A stretch of DNA of 64,000 nucleotides from Rikenella sp031549665 (GTDB lineage Bacteria > Bacteroidota > Bacteroidia > Bacteroidales > Rikenellaceae). The notes below the pieces were generated by a model that worked only from the letters and a program-made list of their open reading frames with translations, ran no database searches and was not told where the DNA came from. A program made the position numbers and the translations under genes. This document shows positions 24,689 through 33,195 of this stretch, in pieces. Positions within the stretch are counted from its first letter, which is position 1, and every line of letters starts with the position of its first letter. Location: the NCBI GenBank assembly GCA_031549665.1, contig JAVBPJ010000006.1:35141-99140 (forward strand), read 5' to 3'.

Positions 24689-25702
24689 TTATTTTGTTTG
24701 ATAAATTTCGCCCTTGTCATTCAGTTTGAAATTATATTCCTTGGAAGGAGGGAATCCTGATTTTGTCCAAGCATAAATTATAAATAACGGCTCCCTCGAA
24801 ACCATCTTTATGGTTGCAGTGTAAATTTCATTTATCAATGGATCATGTTTAACTATCTCTAGAGCCTCGACAAGTTTATTTTTATACGCATATGCCACCT
24901 CACCTAATAACTCTTTAGGCATAAGTAGATCATCAATATTATACGTGAGATTGGTTGTCAAATATTGAGGGGTGTCAGGAAATTTATCCTCAATCTCGAC
25001 AGGATTAAGCTTATACTTCCTGTCTAGCAGATTCATTTTATAGTAATTTAGCCCTCTACCCTTGAGTTTTTCCATTATAAAACAAATCTCTTGCTCCTGC
25101 ATCCTGTATCCAAAATATATTCCAGTTACAACTCGGTAATCAATATCAAAAAGACCTTTGCCGTCTACAATAAGGCGATATTCCTTCTCGTGCCTCCACG
25201 ATAAAGACTTTGACCCTAAATAAGTTTTTAAAATTGGAGTGGGATCCCCTCCCCGAAGGGCCAAAATATTTGCCACGGGAATATGTTTGACGTAGTCAAC
25301 GTCAAAATCAAAAATAAATGGGACGTATATGTTATGGTTTAATGATTGCTTAAGTTTATCTATATCGTATTCTATTGCAAAGCCGGTGTGTCCGCTTGCG
25401 TAATATGCCCAAAGTAGCTCATTGTTATTAGCTTTACTTAATGAATACACTCCGGAACTTTCAATTTTTTCGAGAAATCTGTTGTATTGTATTTGTACTT
25501 CAGAAGAATACGTTTTTAATTGATTCAATATAAAGGTAATGGCATCGTCATCGAAAAAACCTTCCGTTGGGTCATTCAATTCGCATTTAGTCGGAAGATA
25601 TATCTGATCATTTGCAATTGTGCTGACATCCCTTTCGAAGATAGATATTCCATCTTTATTTGACGTGCCTATTCCTCCTCTGTACTTGTATGCTTTAGTC
25701 AT
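24689..25702 (-). CDS. DUF2971 family protein
   Basis: A 337-aa soluble protein of the DUF2971 family. Family features are AYKYRG at the start, IYLPTKCELNDPTEGFFD, GVYSLSKANNNELLWAYYASGHTGFAIEYD, and SLSWRHEKEYRLIV. The function is unknown; members often occur in variable, mobile or defence-rich regions. The gene is AT-rich, unlike most of the window, and resembles the nearby AbiH-like gene in composition, so the two may have arrived together with the DUF3089 gene preserved or inserted between them. No consensus promoter was found upstream. Confidence 0.8.
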   Translation of the reverse strand: MTKAYKYRGGIGTSNKDGISIFERDVSTIANDQIYLPTKCELNDPTEGFFDDDAITFILNQLKTYSSEVQIQYNRFLEKIESSGVYSLSKANNNELLWAYYASGHTGFAIEYDIDKLKQSLNHNIYVPFIFDFDVDYVKHIPVANILALRGGDPTPILKTYLGSKSLSWRHEKEYRLIVDGKGLFDIDYRVVTGIYFGYRMQEQEICFIMEKLKGRGLNYYKMNLLDRKYKLNPVEIEDKFPDTPQYLTTNLTYNIDDLLMPKELLGEVAYAYKNKLVEALEIVKHDPLINEIYTATIKMVSREPLFIIYAWTKSGFPPSKEYNFKLNDKGEIYQTK

Positions 25703-25807
25703 TTTAACTTAAACTAATTATAGACCATTACAATACATGGCCAGAAATTACCTGCCAGCCATAATACATCCGTAATGATTGCTTCCATTTCGACGTATGG
25801 CCGCCCG

Positions 25808-26158
25808 TCATGGTCTCAGGATCTTCTCCAGGGCTTTGCCCTTGGCCAGTTCGTCGATCAGTTTGTCCAGACGGCGGATGTTTTGCATCAGCCCGTCTTC
25901 GATCTCCTCGACCCGGCAGCCGCACACGACCCCCGTGATTTTCGAAGCATTCGGATTGATCCGTGGAGCATGGGCAAAAAAGGCCTCGAAATCGACCTTG
26001 TCGTCGATGGCCTGTTGCAACGAGCGTTCGTCGTACCCGGTCAACCAATGGATGATACGGTCGACTTCGGCTTTCGTGCGCCCTTTTCTCTCGGCCTTTT
26101 GGACATAGAGCGGGTAGACGTTCGCAAAGGGCATTTTGTACACCCGGGTGTTGTTCAT
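25808..26158 (-). CDS. DUF2200 family protein
   Basis: A 116-aa protein of the DUF2200 family. The full-length family pattern is visible: VYKMPFANVYPLYVQKAERKGRTKAEVDRIIHWLTGYDE, then FFAHAPRINPNASKITGVVCGCRVEEIEDGLMQNIRRLDKLIDELAKGK. The function is unknown. It returns to the high GC of the core genome. A consensus -7 box lies 28 bases upstream, so it is transcribed alone. Its stop is about 105 bases beyond the DUF2971 start. Confidence 0.88.
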   Translation of the reverse strand: MNNTRVYKMPFANVYPLYVQKAERKGRTKAEVDRIIHWLTGYDERSLQQAIDDKVDFEAFFAHAPRINPNASKITGVVCGCRVEEIEDGLMQNIRRLDKLIDELAKGKALEKILRP

Positions 26159-26186
26159 GGCAGGTTGTTGGCGGCGATGGTTTCCG

Positions 26187-26194
26187 CAAATATA
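26187..26194 (-). promoter_or_regulatory. -7 promoter element of the DUF2200 gene
   Basis: The minus strand reads TATATTTG, an exact consensus match, 28 bases before the ATG. Confidence 0.7.
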
Positions 26195-26309
26195 GGGAAA
26201 CGCGGGTTAAACAACGTCCTGTTCCTATTTATAGGAAGGGGACTCGGTCCGATTGTTCGACGGGCGGGCTGCGGCTGCAAGGGGCGTAGTTCGCGGGCGG
26301 TTAGGAGGA

Positions 26310-26726
26310 TCACTCCAGCGCCTCGGCATACCTTTTCAGGTTGTCGAGGATGGCCTGCCATCCCTGGCGTTGCTGTTCGGGCGAGTACACGCTGTCGGCC
26401 TCGAACGTCTCGACGATTTTCGTACCTGCGGCCTCGGGCGTGAGCGCCGTGGTTACCCGGCGCCCGTCGTCCAGCGTGTAGTCGAGTCGGCTGTTCGGGA
26501 CGACCCGGTCGAATCTTCCCGCGAAATCGAATCCGGTTTTGCCGTCGCGCGATTCCATGCGGTAACTGAACCGCCCGCCCGGGCGCAGGTCGTTTTCGGC
26601 GCGGGGCGAGACCCAGTCGTCCGAGGCGTGGTTCCACCGGGTGATATGCCGGGGCAGGGTAAGGCTTTGCCACACCTGCGCGGGCGAGGCGGCGATAAAC
26701 GCCTCGATGGTGATCGTGTTTTTCAT
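26310..26726 (-). CDS. SRPBCC (AHSA1-like) domain protein
   Basis: A 138-aa protein made of a single START/SRPBCC domain of the AHSA1 type. It opens with ITIEAFIAASPAQVWQSLTLPRHITRWN, has the glycine-rich LRPGGRFSYRME turn in the middle, and ends with the long helix QGWQAILDNLKRYAEALE. Such proteins bind hydrophobic ligands; those alone in bacteria have no assigned role. It stands alone on the minus strand, divergent from the AraC regulator, with a 391-base gap between them. Confidence 0.9.
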   Translation of the reverse strand: MKNTITIEAFIAASPAQVWQSLTLPRHITRWNHASDDWVSPRAENDLRPGGRFSYRMESRDGKTGFDFAGRFDRVVPNSRLDYTLDDGRRVTTALTPEAAGTKIVETFEADSVYSPEQQRQGWQAILDNLKRYAEALE

Positions 26727-27117
26727 GGCGATAAGTTTTTTCCGTACTGAGTATCAATAAACATTCCATAGCTGGAGAATGACTTGCGCAGAAGGCACGA
26801 AATAAAAGGGCGGCGGGTTGCGTTATAATGCGAGAATGGGAGTTACACTTAATTTTATCGCAAATTCCAGGATAAAATATACTTGGTTGTGCGTGCGAGC
26901 AAGTGTACCGAAATGTACAATAACGGTGAAAAAAAGTAAAATCACAGAGATTGCTTAGACCGTTACATTTGCAACGAAAAAAGATTCGGGGGGGTCTTCT
27001 GCATAAATCCATTGTGTACGTCTTTGTTTTGACAGCACTTTCGCTCCTTGTCAAAGGTTCCGGCATGCAGGTACGGCCCGTTCGAAAAAACAATCAAAAA
27101 TAGTCAGATACATAAGG
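26727..27117. other. 391-base intergenic region upstream of the AraC regulator
   Basis: This gap contains an operator-like dyad (26907-26927) and a -7 box (26964-26971), which define a regulated promoter for the AraC gene with a leader of about 145 bases. I see no RNA gene, open frame of its own or repeat in the remainder. Confidence 0.7.
26907..26971 (+). promoter_or_regulatory. Promoter and operator of the fimbrial AraC gene
   Basis: A 21-base dyad, ACCGAAATGT...AACGGT (26907-26927), has outer arms ACCG/CGGT. Its first base lies 57 bases before the -7 box TACATTTG (26964-26971). No TTTG occurs at -33, which suits an activator-dependent promoter. The same dyad and spacing recur at 27987-28051 before the fimbrial operon. 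Confidence 0.78.
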
Positions 27118-27981
27118 ATGGCATGTTCAGAAGGGTGTAAGTTGCTGTATGTGGAAGAACATTTTTCCTGCAGCAATTACAGCAAGGGAGAGAATGCGTT
27201 GGTGGAAATTTTGGAGTACACCGGCGGAGAGGTGAAAGATCGCCTGTTTAACGACACCGAGGTGGGGTTTGTCATCAAGGGCCGGGTGCAAATAAGCATG
27301 AACGGCATCAAGGACTATCCGATCGGAGAAGAGAGGATCATCATATCGCCGATGGGGACCCGGTTCAGGGTGGAGGCCATGGAAGACTCCACCGTGCTGG
27401 TGTTCCACATGAAGCACACCATGCAGTTGTGCGAATCGTTCCGGTACGACAACCTTGTCTACGAACAGGTGCCCGATGTCGACAGCGATCTGAAAACGCT
27501 CGGTTTCAATCCGGCGATCCGCAATTTTGTCGCCGACCTCGTGGCGCGTTTCAACGACGGCCTGAGGTGTCGGCGTTATCTGGAAAACAAATTCTCGGAA
27601 TTCTTCTTCCTGCTGCGGGCCTACTATACAAAGGAAGAGCTTGCGGCGTTTTTCTACCGGCTCATGACCAGCGACCTGGCCTTCAAGGACCTTATCCTGC
27701 GGAATTATTCCAAGGTCAGGTCGGTCAAAGAGCTGGCCGATCTGGCCCACTATTCCGAAACCGGATTCCACAAGCATTTCAAGAAAGTATTCGGAGAATC
27801 GCCCTCGGACTGGCTGAACAGGGAAAAAGCGAACGCGCTGCGCCGCGAACTGGTCTATACCCAGACCCCCCTGAAAATCATCAGCGAGAACCACAATTTC
27901 TCCTCTGTTTCGCACCTGAATAAGTTCTGTAAAAAGCATTTTGGGGCAACTCCCATGCAGATACGGAACGGCAAATCGTGA
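27118..27981 (+). CDS. AraC-family transcriptional regulator of the fimbrial operon
   Basis: A 287-aa regulator. The N-terminal ~150 residues look like a cupin sensor (GFVIKGRVQISMNG, then EERIIISPMGTRFRV). The C-terminal ~100 residues form two helix-turn-helix motifs of the AraC type (VKELADLAHYSETGFHKHFKKVFGESPSDWLNREK and LKIISENHNFSSVSHLNKFCKKHFGATPMQIR). It sits directly upstream of the fimbrial genes. Its own promoter and theirs share an identical 21-base dyad at identical spacing, which suggests it controls both. What signal its sensor domain reads is unknown. Confidence 0.92.
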   Translation: MACSEGCKLLYVEEHFSCSNYSKGENALVEILEYTGGEVKDRLFNDTEVGFVIKGRVQISMNGIKDYPIGEERIIISPMGTRFRVEAMEDSTVLVFHMKHTMQLCESFRYDNLVYEQVPDVDSDLKTLGFNPAIRNFVADLVARFNDGLRCRRYLENKFSEFFFLLRAYYTKEELAAFFYRLMTSDLAFKDLILRNYSKVRSVKELADLAHYSETGFHKHFKKVFGESPSDWLNREKANALRRELVYTQTPLKIISENHNFSSVSHLNKFCKKHFGATPMQIRNGKS

Positions 27982-27986
27982 GATTT

Positions 27987-28051
27987 ACCGAAATGTACAA
28001 TAACGGTAGAAAAAGATGAAAAATAGCTGACGGCAGGGGCCGTTATATTTG
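27987..28051 (+). promoter_or_regulatory. Promoter and operator of the fimbrial operon
   Basis: The dyad at 27987-28007 is identical over 21 bases to that at 26907-26927. The -7 box TATATTTG is at 28044-28051, again 57 bases from the dyad start. No -33 TTTG is seen. The leader to the first fimbrial ATG is about 75 bases. Confidence 0.78.
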
Positions 28052-28126
28052 CGACTTCAAAAAATCGGACAGCTTTCTGTGCAGACAGCAGGTCATCCTC
28101 AAACAAAAAAACAAACCAACACGCAA

Positions 28127-29428
28127 ATGAAAACAGCAAAAATTCTAACAACCCTCACGGCGGCCTCCCTGATTCTGGCGGGCTGCAAAAAAGAGAATCC
28201 CAATCAACCCGCCTTCGCAGAACCGGGTAAACCCACCTACGTACAGGTGAATGTGGCCTACCCGCAGACCTCTGTAACCCGTGCGGTCAACGACCCCACG
28301 GCAACGCCCACCGAGGTTAAACTGAACACGGTGGACGTGTTTATCTTCGACGCAGCCAGCAATGTGCTGGTAAAACGCCAGAAACTCACCTCCGCCGACT
28401 TTGGCAGTGTGGCTCCGGGCAGCGGCAGCAACGATCTCTACGCTTCCACGACCAAAGTGGGTACCACGACCGGATCCAAGAAGATTTACGTGGGACTCAA
28501 CCTGCCTGCCTCGTTCCCCAACGTCTCCTCGGTCGGCGACCTGAAAACCGCCTGGGCGACTTCGGCCAGCGAACTCGCAACCGCAAGCGGCATCGCCATG
28601 TTCTCGGTTGCCGAAACCAGCAAAACCCTGGTAGAGACGACGGATCCGGCCTACGTTTCCAATAACGTATTCACCGTTCAGGTGGAGCGTATGGTCGCCA
28701 AAGTGGCCGTGGAGGACGGCGGAATCGTCAGTGCCGTAGCCGGCGGGGTGGTCTCGGACGTGGAATTCGCCATCCATACCTCGAACAAGCTGCTCTTCCC
28801 GCTGAAAAATGTGTCGGGCGGCGTCGTTAAAGACCCGAACTGGGCTTCGGGAAGCTATCTGGCGAGCGCCTTTGAGAATTTCAGCGACTATGCCCCCATC
28901 AACGCGGTCGGCACGTCGGGTACGAACGGCGCCACGGCCAACCTGCTGACGGCGAAGTATGCCACCGAGAACACCAGCCAGGATCGCCTGCAAAAGGAGA
29001 CCACCTACGCATCGATCCGCGCGAAGTTTGTCCCCAATCAATTCCTCGACGCCAACGGGGTGTCCAAAGGGAACAATGTGGGCCAGTCGGCCAAGACGTT
29101 CTGGATCGTAAATAACGCCGACGGGTCGCGTAAATTCTTCGACGATTCGTCCGAAGCGGCCACGTATGCCACTAACAACGGCGGAACCGTGAGCGATCCT
29201 TACACCAACGGCTACTGCTACTACCAGGCGTACCTGAACCCCAAGAACGGGTACAACACCATCCGCAACGACTTCTACCACGTGGTGATCACGAAAATCA
29301 GCGGCCCCGGCAAGCCCGATCCCGATCCCAAAGATCCCGAGCTGCCCGTTGAAACTCCGACCGATATCGTTGTGAGCGTAGAGGTCATCGCATGGACCTA
29401 CGTAGCCGACAATTACGAACTTAACTAA
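28127..29428 (+). CDS. FimA/Mfa1-type fimbrial major subunit, lipoprotein
   Basis: A 433-aa fimbrillin-like precursor. It has a lipoprotein signal (LILAGC, Cys20) and a basic cleavage-type site, TSVTRAV, with Arg52. This fits the protease-processed subunits of the FimA/Mfa1 system, in which a prolipoprotein is lipidated, cut after Arg or Lys and polymerised by donor-strand exchange. Typical features are LNTVDVFIFDA, KIYVGLNLP, VQVERMVAKVAVED and the C-terminal FYHVVITKISGPGKPDPDPKDP followed by EVIAWTYVADNYELN. It is first in the operon behind the AraC-linked promoter, consistent with the major subunit. Its exact place in the filament is inference. Confidence 0.85.
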   Translation: MKTAKILTTLTAASLILAGCKKENPNQPAFAEPGKPTYVQVNVAYPQTSVTRAVNDPTATPTEVKLNTVDVFIFDAASNVLVKRQKLTSADFGSVAPGSGSNDLYASTTKVGTTTGSKKIYVGLNLPASFPNVSSVGDLKTAWATSASELATASGIAMFSVAETSKTLVETTDPAYVSNNVFTVQVERMVAKVAVEDGGIVSAVAGGVVSDVEFAIHTSNKLLFPLKNVSGGVVKDPNWASGSYLASAFENFSDYAPINAVGTSGTNGATANLLTAKYATENTSQDRLQKETTYASIRAKFVPNQFLDANGVSKGNNVGQSAKTFWIVNNADGSRKFFDDSSEAATYATNNGGTVSDPYTNGYCYYQAYLNPKNGYNTIRNDFYHVVITKISGPGKPDPDPKDPELPVETPTDIVVSVEVIAWTYVADNYELN

Positions 29429-29536
29429 CAACCAACCCACGATGCAGGGAGCGCCTCCGGCCTACGGAACCTACCCGCAGGAATCCCCGGGCGCCTCCCC
29501 GCATCGTTTTTAACCTCCCCATTAGCGAGACAAACA

Positions 29537-30484
29537 ATGAAAGCCATCAGAACATCAAGCATACTGGCAACATGGGTCTTGTGTCTGCTTTCCCTTGTTT
29601 CGTGCATCCGGGAAGATACAGGCGCCTGCCCCGGAGACGGCTACCGCCTGCAATTCAGATTTTCGCTCGAAGACACCCGTGCGTTGCAGGACGGCGAACT
29701 CAAAGTAGCCAACATCTACGTGTTCGACCGCAACGACCGCTTCGTCGCCCAGCAGGAAATTGTACATCCGGTGATCGGCAACGTCTACACCGCCGACTTC
29801 CGGCTCGATCCCGGCAACTACAGTTTTGCCGTGTGGATCAACAGGGTAGACCCCTATGCCATTACGCCGAATGCCGGCGAATTCGGAATCGCGCGCCCCT
29901 CGAAGAGAGAGATCGAAATGGGCTTGAACTTGTCCGCCGACCGGTGCGTCCGCTCGATACTTCCCACCCAATTTTACGGATCGCTGGTTTTCGAGTCCGT
30001 ACTCGACAAAGGCGACCAACTTTTCACAATCCCCCTGGTGGAGAACACCAACCGCATAAACCTGACGGTCCTCGGACTGGCTAAAACCCCGCACGTTTAC
30101 ACCTGCACCATCACCGACGACAACGGGAACTATTACTTCGACAACACGTTTGCTCCCTGCGGGGAGTTCCAATATACCGCCACGGCCCACTTCGACGAGT
30201 CGGACGCGCTGAAAAGCTCGTTGACCGTCCTGCGATTGGCCGAAAGCCACCACCCGAGGCTGGCGATCCGCAACCTGACCACCGGCGAAATGATCTATCC
30301 CTGCCGCCCCGGACAAACGGACGACCTGATTCAGATGATCCTGAGCGCCTATGCCAACGGGCCGCGGATAGATTTCGACAAAACCCACCTCTACAATATC
30401 GTCATCTCTTTCGATACCACGAACATGACCGTATCCGTTATGATTAATGGGTGGAAGGTTACGTTCGACCAGACGGAACTATAA
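29537..30484 (+). CDS. FimB/Mfa2-type fimbrial anchor subunit
   Basis: A 315-aa lipoprotein (LLSLVSC, Cys23) of the FimB/Mfa2 family, the subunit that anchors and limits the length of Bacteroidota fimbriae. Family traits are CPGDGYRLQFRFSLEDT, ELKVANIYVFDRNDRFV, GNYSFAVWINRVDP and the C-terminal HLYNIVISFDTTNMTVSVMINGWKV. Although a TRA sequence occurs (DTRAL), anchor subunits normally keep their lipid and stay in the outer membrane. It is second in the operon, the usual position after the stalk subunit, and is separated from the next gene by 18 bases. Confidence 0.88.
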   Translation: MKAIRTSSILATWVLCLLSLVSCIREDTGACPGDGYRLQFRFSLEDTRALQDGELKVANIYVFDRNDRFVAQQEIVHPVIGNVYTADFRLDPGNYSFAVWINRVDPYAITPNAGEFGIARPSKREIEMGLNLSADRCVRSILPTQFYGSLVFESVLDKGDQLFTIPLVENTNRINLTVLGLAKTPHVYTCTITDDNGNYYFDNTFAPCGEFQYTATAHFDESDALKSSLTVLRLAESHHPRLAIRNLTTGEMIYPCRPGQTDDLIQMILSAYANGPRIDFDKTHLYNIVISFDTTNMTVSVMINGWKVTFDQTEL

Positions 30485-30502
30485 CACAGAACAAACCGAT
30501 AC

Positions 30503-33187
30503 ATGAAACGATCGCTTACATACCTGCTGTCCGCCGCGCTGCTTCTGGCGCTGTCGGCCTGTACCAAGGAACGTCTGCCGGAGCGCGCGGCCAGCGTACC
30601 CGACGGGGCGATGGTCGACATGAAATTCTCGCTGGTGTTGCCCTCCGGGAACGAACATCCCGCCACGCGCGCACTGAACGAGTTTCAGGAGCAGGAGCTT
30701 CAACGGCTCGACCTGCTGGCTTTCCGGATCGACGGCGGACAGGAAAAGTTCGCATACCACACCTCCCTTGCGGGATTCCGGTCCTACCAGGAGAATGTCA
30801 GCCTCAGCATCAAAGTATTCAAGGGCGGCAACACGCATTACCGCTTCGTACTGCTTTTCAACCTGAGTGCAGAGCAGGGAGACGCTTTGAACGACCTGGC
30901 CGCCGGAACCCCGATCGACGGGGCGCTCCGGGGAATACAGATCCGCCAGGCCGACAAATGGCCCTCGGACGGATCGAGGCTGATCCCGATGTGGGGGCAA
31001 AGCGAATCCGTAGTGGTCGACGATGCGAGGATCGCTTCCGGCATCGGCGGCATAAAACTGGTCCGCATGATGGCCCGCATCGACGTGGCCGTCGCCACCC
31101 CCGATGCGAAAGACGACTTTAAGCTGCAGTCGGTACACCTTTACAACACCAACCACCGAGGAACGGTCGCTCCCTTTGCGCAGAACTGGAATCCGGCCGG
31201 CAACGCCGTTACCGCACCCAGTGTGCCTGTCGATCCCGAAACGGAACCCGACCCGCTCGTTTACACCACGGCCTCGTCCACCAACGAAGAGTTCAAACGG
31301 ATTATATACACCTTCGAATCGGCCGCCCGGCAAGGAGATCCCCTGCACACGCCGTGCATTGTCGTGGGCGGATTTTACGGTTCGGACACGCAATTGTCGT
31401 ACTACCGGCTCGATTTTTTGGGTGCGGATAAAAAAACCTACCTCGACCTGTTGCGTAACCACTGCTATGCGGCCAATATCACCAAGGTGCTGGCGCGCGG
31501 GTACGATACTCCCGACGACGCCTTCCGGGGAACCATCCGGATGACAGCCGACATCATTCCGTGGAACGAAGCGCCCCAAACAACCGTTTTCGACCGCCAG
31601 TACAAACTGAGCCTCAGCCGCGACGTAATCGGCGCGGGCAAGGAGGCCTTTTCGACCAGCATGACCCTGACCACGGACTACGCCGGAACGGATACGGGTT
31701 TTCCGGCCGGTGTTTTTGTCGGCCCGGTGGTGTACACCACCGGTGCGAGTGGATGGCTGAAGATCGCTGACAACGCCGGGGCGGACGGATCGATGACGCG
31801 TAACATACAGATAACCGGCACCGAAAACACATCCGGCATCGACCGCACGGCCCGGTTCACGGTTACGGCCGGAAACCTGCAATACGTCGTCAAAGTCAGC
31901 CAGAGCAAGAATCCGTGGCTCATCTACGGCTGGGCTTCGATCTACATCATGGATGGAAATACGAAATTTGTGGAGGCCAGCTCGAATTGCGACTGGACGG
32001 TGGAGGTCAAGGAGGGAACAAACCTCCAGGGAGGGCTTGCCGCCCTGTTGTCGACCAGCGGAGGACACGCCCAAAATGAACAGGTATACTTCACTACGTT
32101 CGACGATTGGGCGAGCATGCTGGCGGGCAGTCCCACGAAAACCGCCGACACCGCGGTGCTTACCTTCAAGGATGCCGCAGGGGTCTGTCCCGATATGGAC
32201 GTTAAAATATGGCTCGCCTCGGGTGTCATCCAGGAATTCACGTCGAATTGTTACATGCTGCCTGCAAACTCGGCCCCGATACTGATCCCGGTTTCCCGGG
32301 CGAACGAGCCTTCGGTAACGGGAACGACCACGCTTGGCCGGCAGATTGTTTTCAACGATGCGCTGGGGGCAAATTTTGTCTGGACCGACTCTCCGGCAGG
32401 CCTCTCTCCCCAGGGGGCCGTACGGTCGGTGATCCCGGTGGGCGACGGCGACACCGGCTACCTGCTGGTACGCCCCGGAAGCAGCGACGGAAACGCGGTG
32501 GTGGCGGTAACCACAAAAGGCATTATCCGCTGGAGCTGGCACATCTGGGTTACCGACTACCGGCCTACGGGGAATTGGCTGGATCGGAACCTGGGTGCGC
32601 TGAGCAATGTTCCCGGTAACCCGGGAACCAGCGGATTGTTGTACCAATGGGGACGCAAAGACCCGTTCCCCGGTAAAAACAACGTGTGGTACGACCAAAA
32701 CAAAACATCCAACCAACCGGCCATTGTATCCATAGACGGGTTGTATTACGATCCCATTCAGGAAATCACCAATTCGGTAAGGAACCCCATGGCCTTTTTC
32801 AAGGCGGGATACAACGCCAGGGGTAATTCGTGGGGAGGGAGCGTTACACCGGCAGTCAAAGAGATTTATGATCCTTGCCCTGCAGGATATAAAGTTCCGG
32901 TATATACGACCTGGTCGTCGTTCAATACGGGCAGTTTCCTCTGGAACGGCAGCAACGGACGTACCAGCGCTTCGGCAGGAGGGTTCTATCCCGTCACGGG
33001 AGCCCGAAACAACGGCGGGGCCTTGGTCCAAACCGGGAACGGCTATTACTGGAGCGCCACGTCAGATGCCAGCGACGCATCTCCGCGACTCAGTTTTACG
33101 TCAAGCGCGGTAGGTTATAATGCAGCCAGTTTTACCAGCCACGCCGATGCATACGCCATCCGGTGCGTGGCGGAAAATCCCCAATAA
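30503..33187 (+). CDS. Large fimbrial tip-type protein with FISUMP C-terminal domain, lipoprotein
   Basis: An 894-aa lipoprotein (LLALSAC, Cys20). The first ~370 residues are fimbrillin-like, with a cleavage-type site PATRAL and the segments LDLLAFRID, LVRMMARIDVAVA and NHCYAANITKV. The middle has BACON-like beta domains (ARFTVTAGNLQYVVKVSQSKNPW). The last ~200 residues form a FISUMP-type domain: WLDRNLGAL, LYQWGRKDPFPG, DPCPAGYKVP, YYWSAT and AYAIRCV are its conserved pieces. Size, order in the operon and the adhesin-like C-terminus suggest the filament tip. What it binds cannot be told from sequence. Confidence 0.82.
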   Translation: MKRSLTYLLSAALLLALSACTKERLPERAASVPDGAMVDMKFSLVLPSGNEHPATRALNEFQEQELQRLDLLAFRIDGGQEKFAYHTSLAGFRSYQENVSLSIKVFKGGNTHYRFVLLFNLSAEQGDALNDLAAGTPIDGALRGIQIRQADKWPSDGSRLIPMWGQSESVVVDDARIASGIGGIKLVRMMARIDVAVATPDAKDDFKLQSVHLYNTNHRGTVAPFAQNWNPAGNAVTAPSVPVDPETEPDPLVYTTASSTNEEFKRIIYTFESAARQGDPLHTPCIVVGGFYGSDTQLSYYRLDFLGADKKTYLDLLRNHCYAANITKVLARGYDTPDDAFRGTIRMTADIIPWNEAPQTTVFDRQYKLSLSRDVIGAGKEAFSTSMTLTTDYAGTDTGFPAGVFVGPVVYTTGASGWLKIADNAGADGSMTRNIQITGTENTSGIDRTARFTVTAGNLQYVVKVSQSKNPWLIYGWASIYIMDGNTKFVEASSNCDWTVEVKEGTNLQGGLAALLSTSGGHAQNEQVYFTTFDDWASMLAGSPTKTADTAVLTFKDAAGVCPDMDVKIWLASGVIQEFTSNCYMLPANSAPILIPVSRANEPSVTGTTTLGRQIVFNDALGANFVWTDSPAGLSPQGAVRSVIPVGDGDTGYLLVRPGSSDGNAVVAVTTKGIIRWSWHIWVTDYRPTGNWLDRNLGALSNVPGNPGTSGLLYQWGRKDPFPGKNNVWYDQNKTSNQPAIVSIDGLYYDPIQEITNSVRNPMAFFKAGYNARGNSWGGSVTPAVKEIYDPCPAGYKVPVYTTWSSFNTGSFLWNGSNGRTSASAGGFYPVTGARNNGGALVQTGNGYYWSATSDASDASPRLSFTSSAVGYNAASFTSHADAYAIRCVAENPQ

Positions 33188-33195
33188 GGAAAGCA

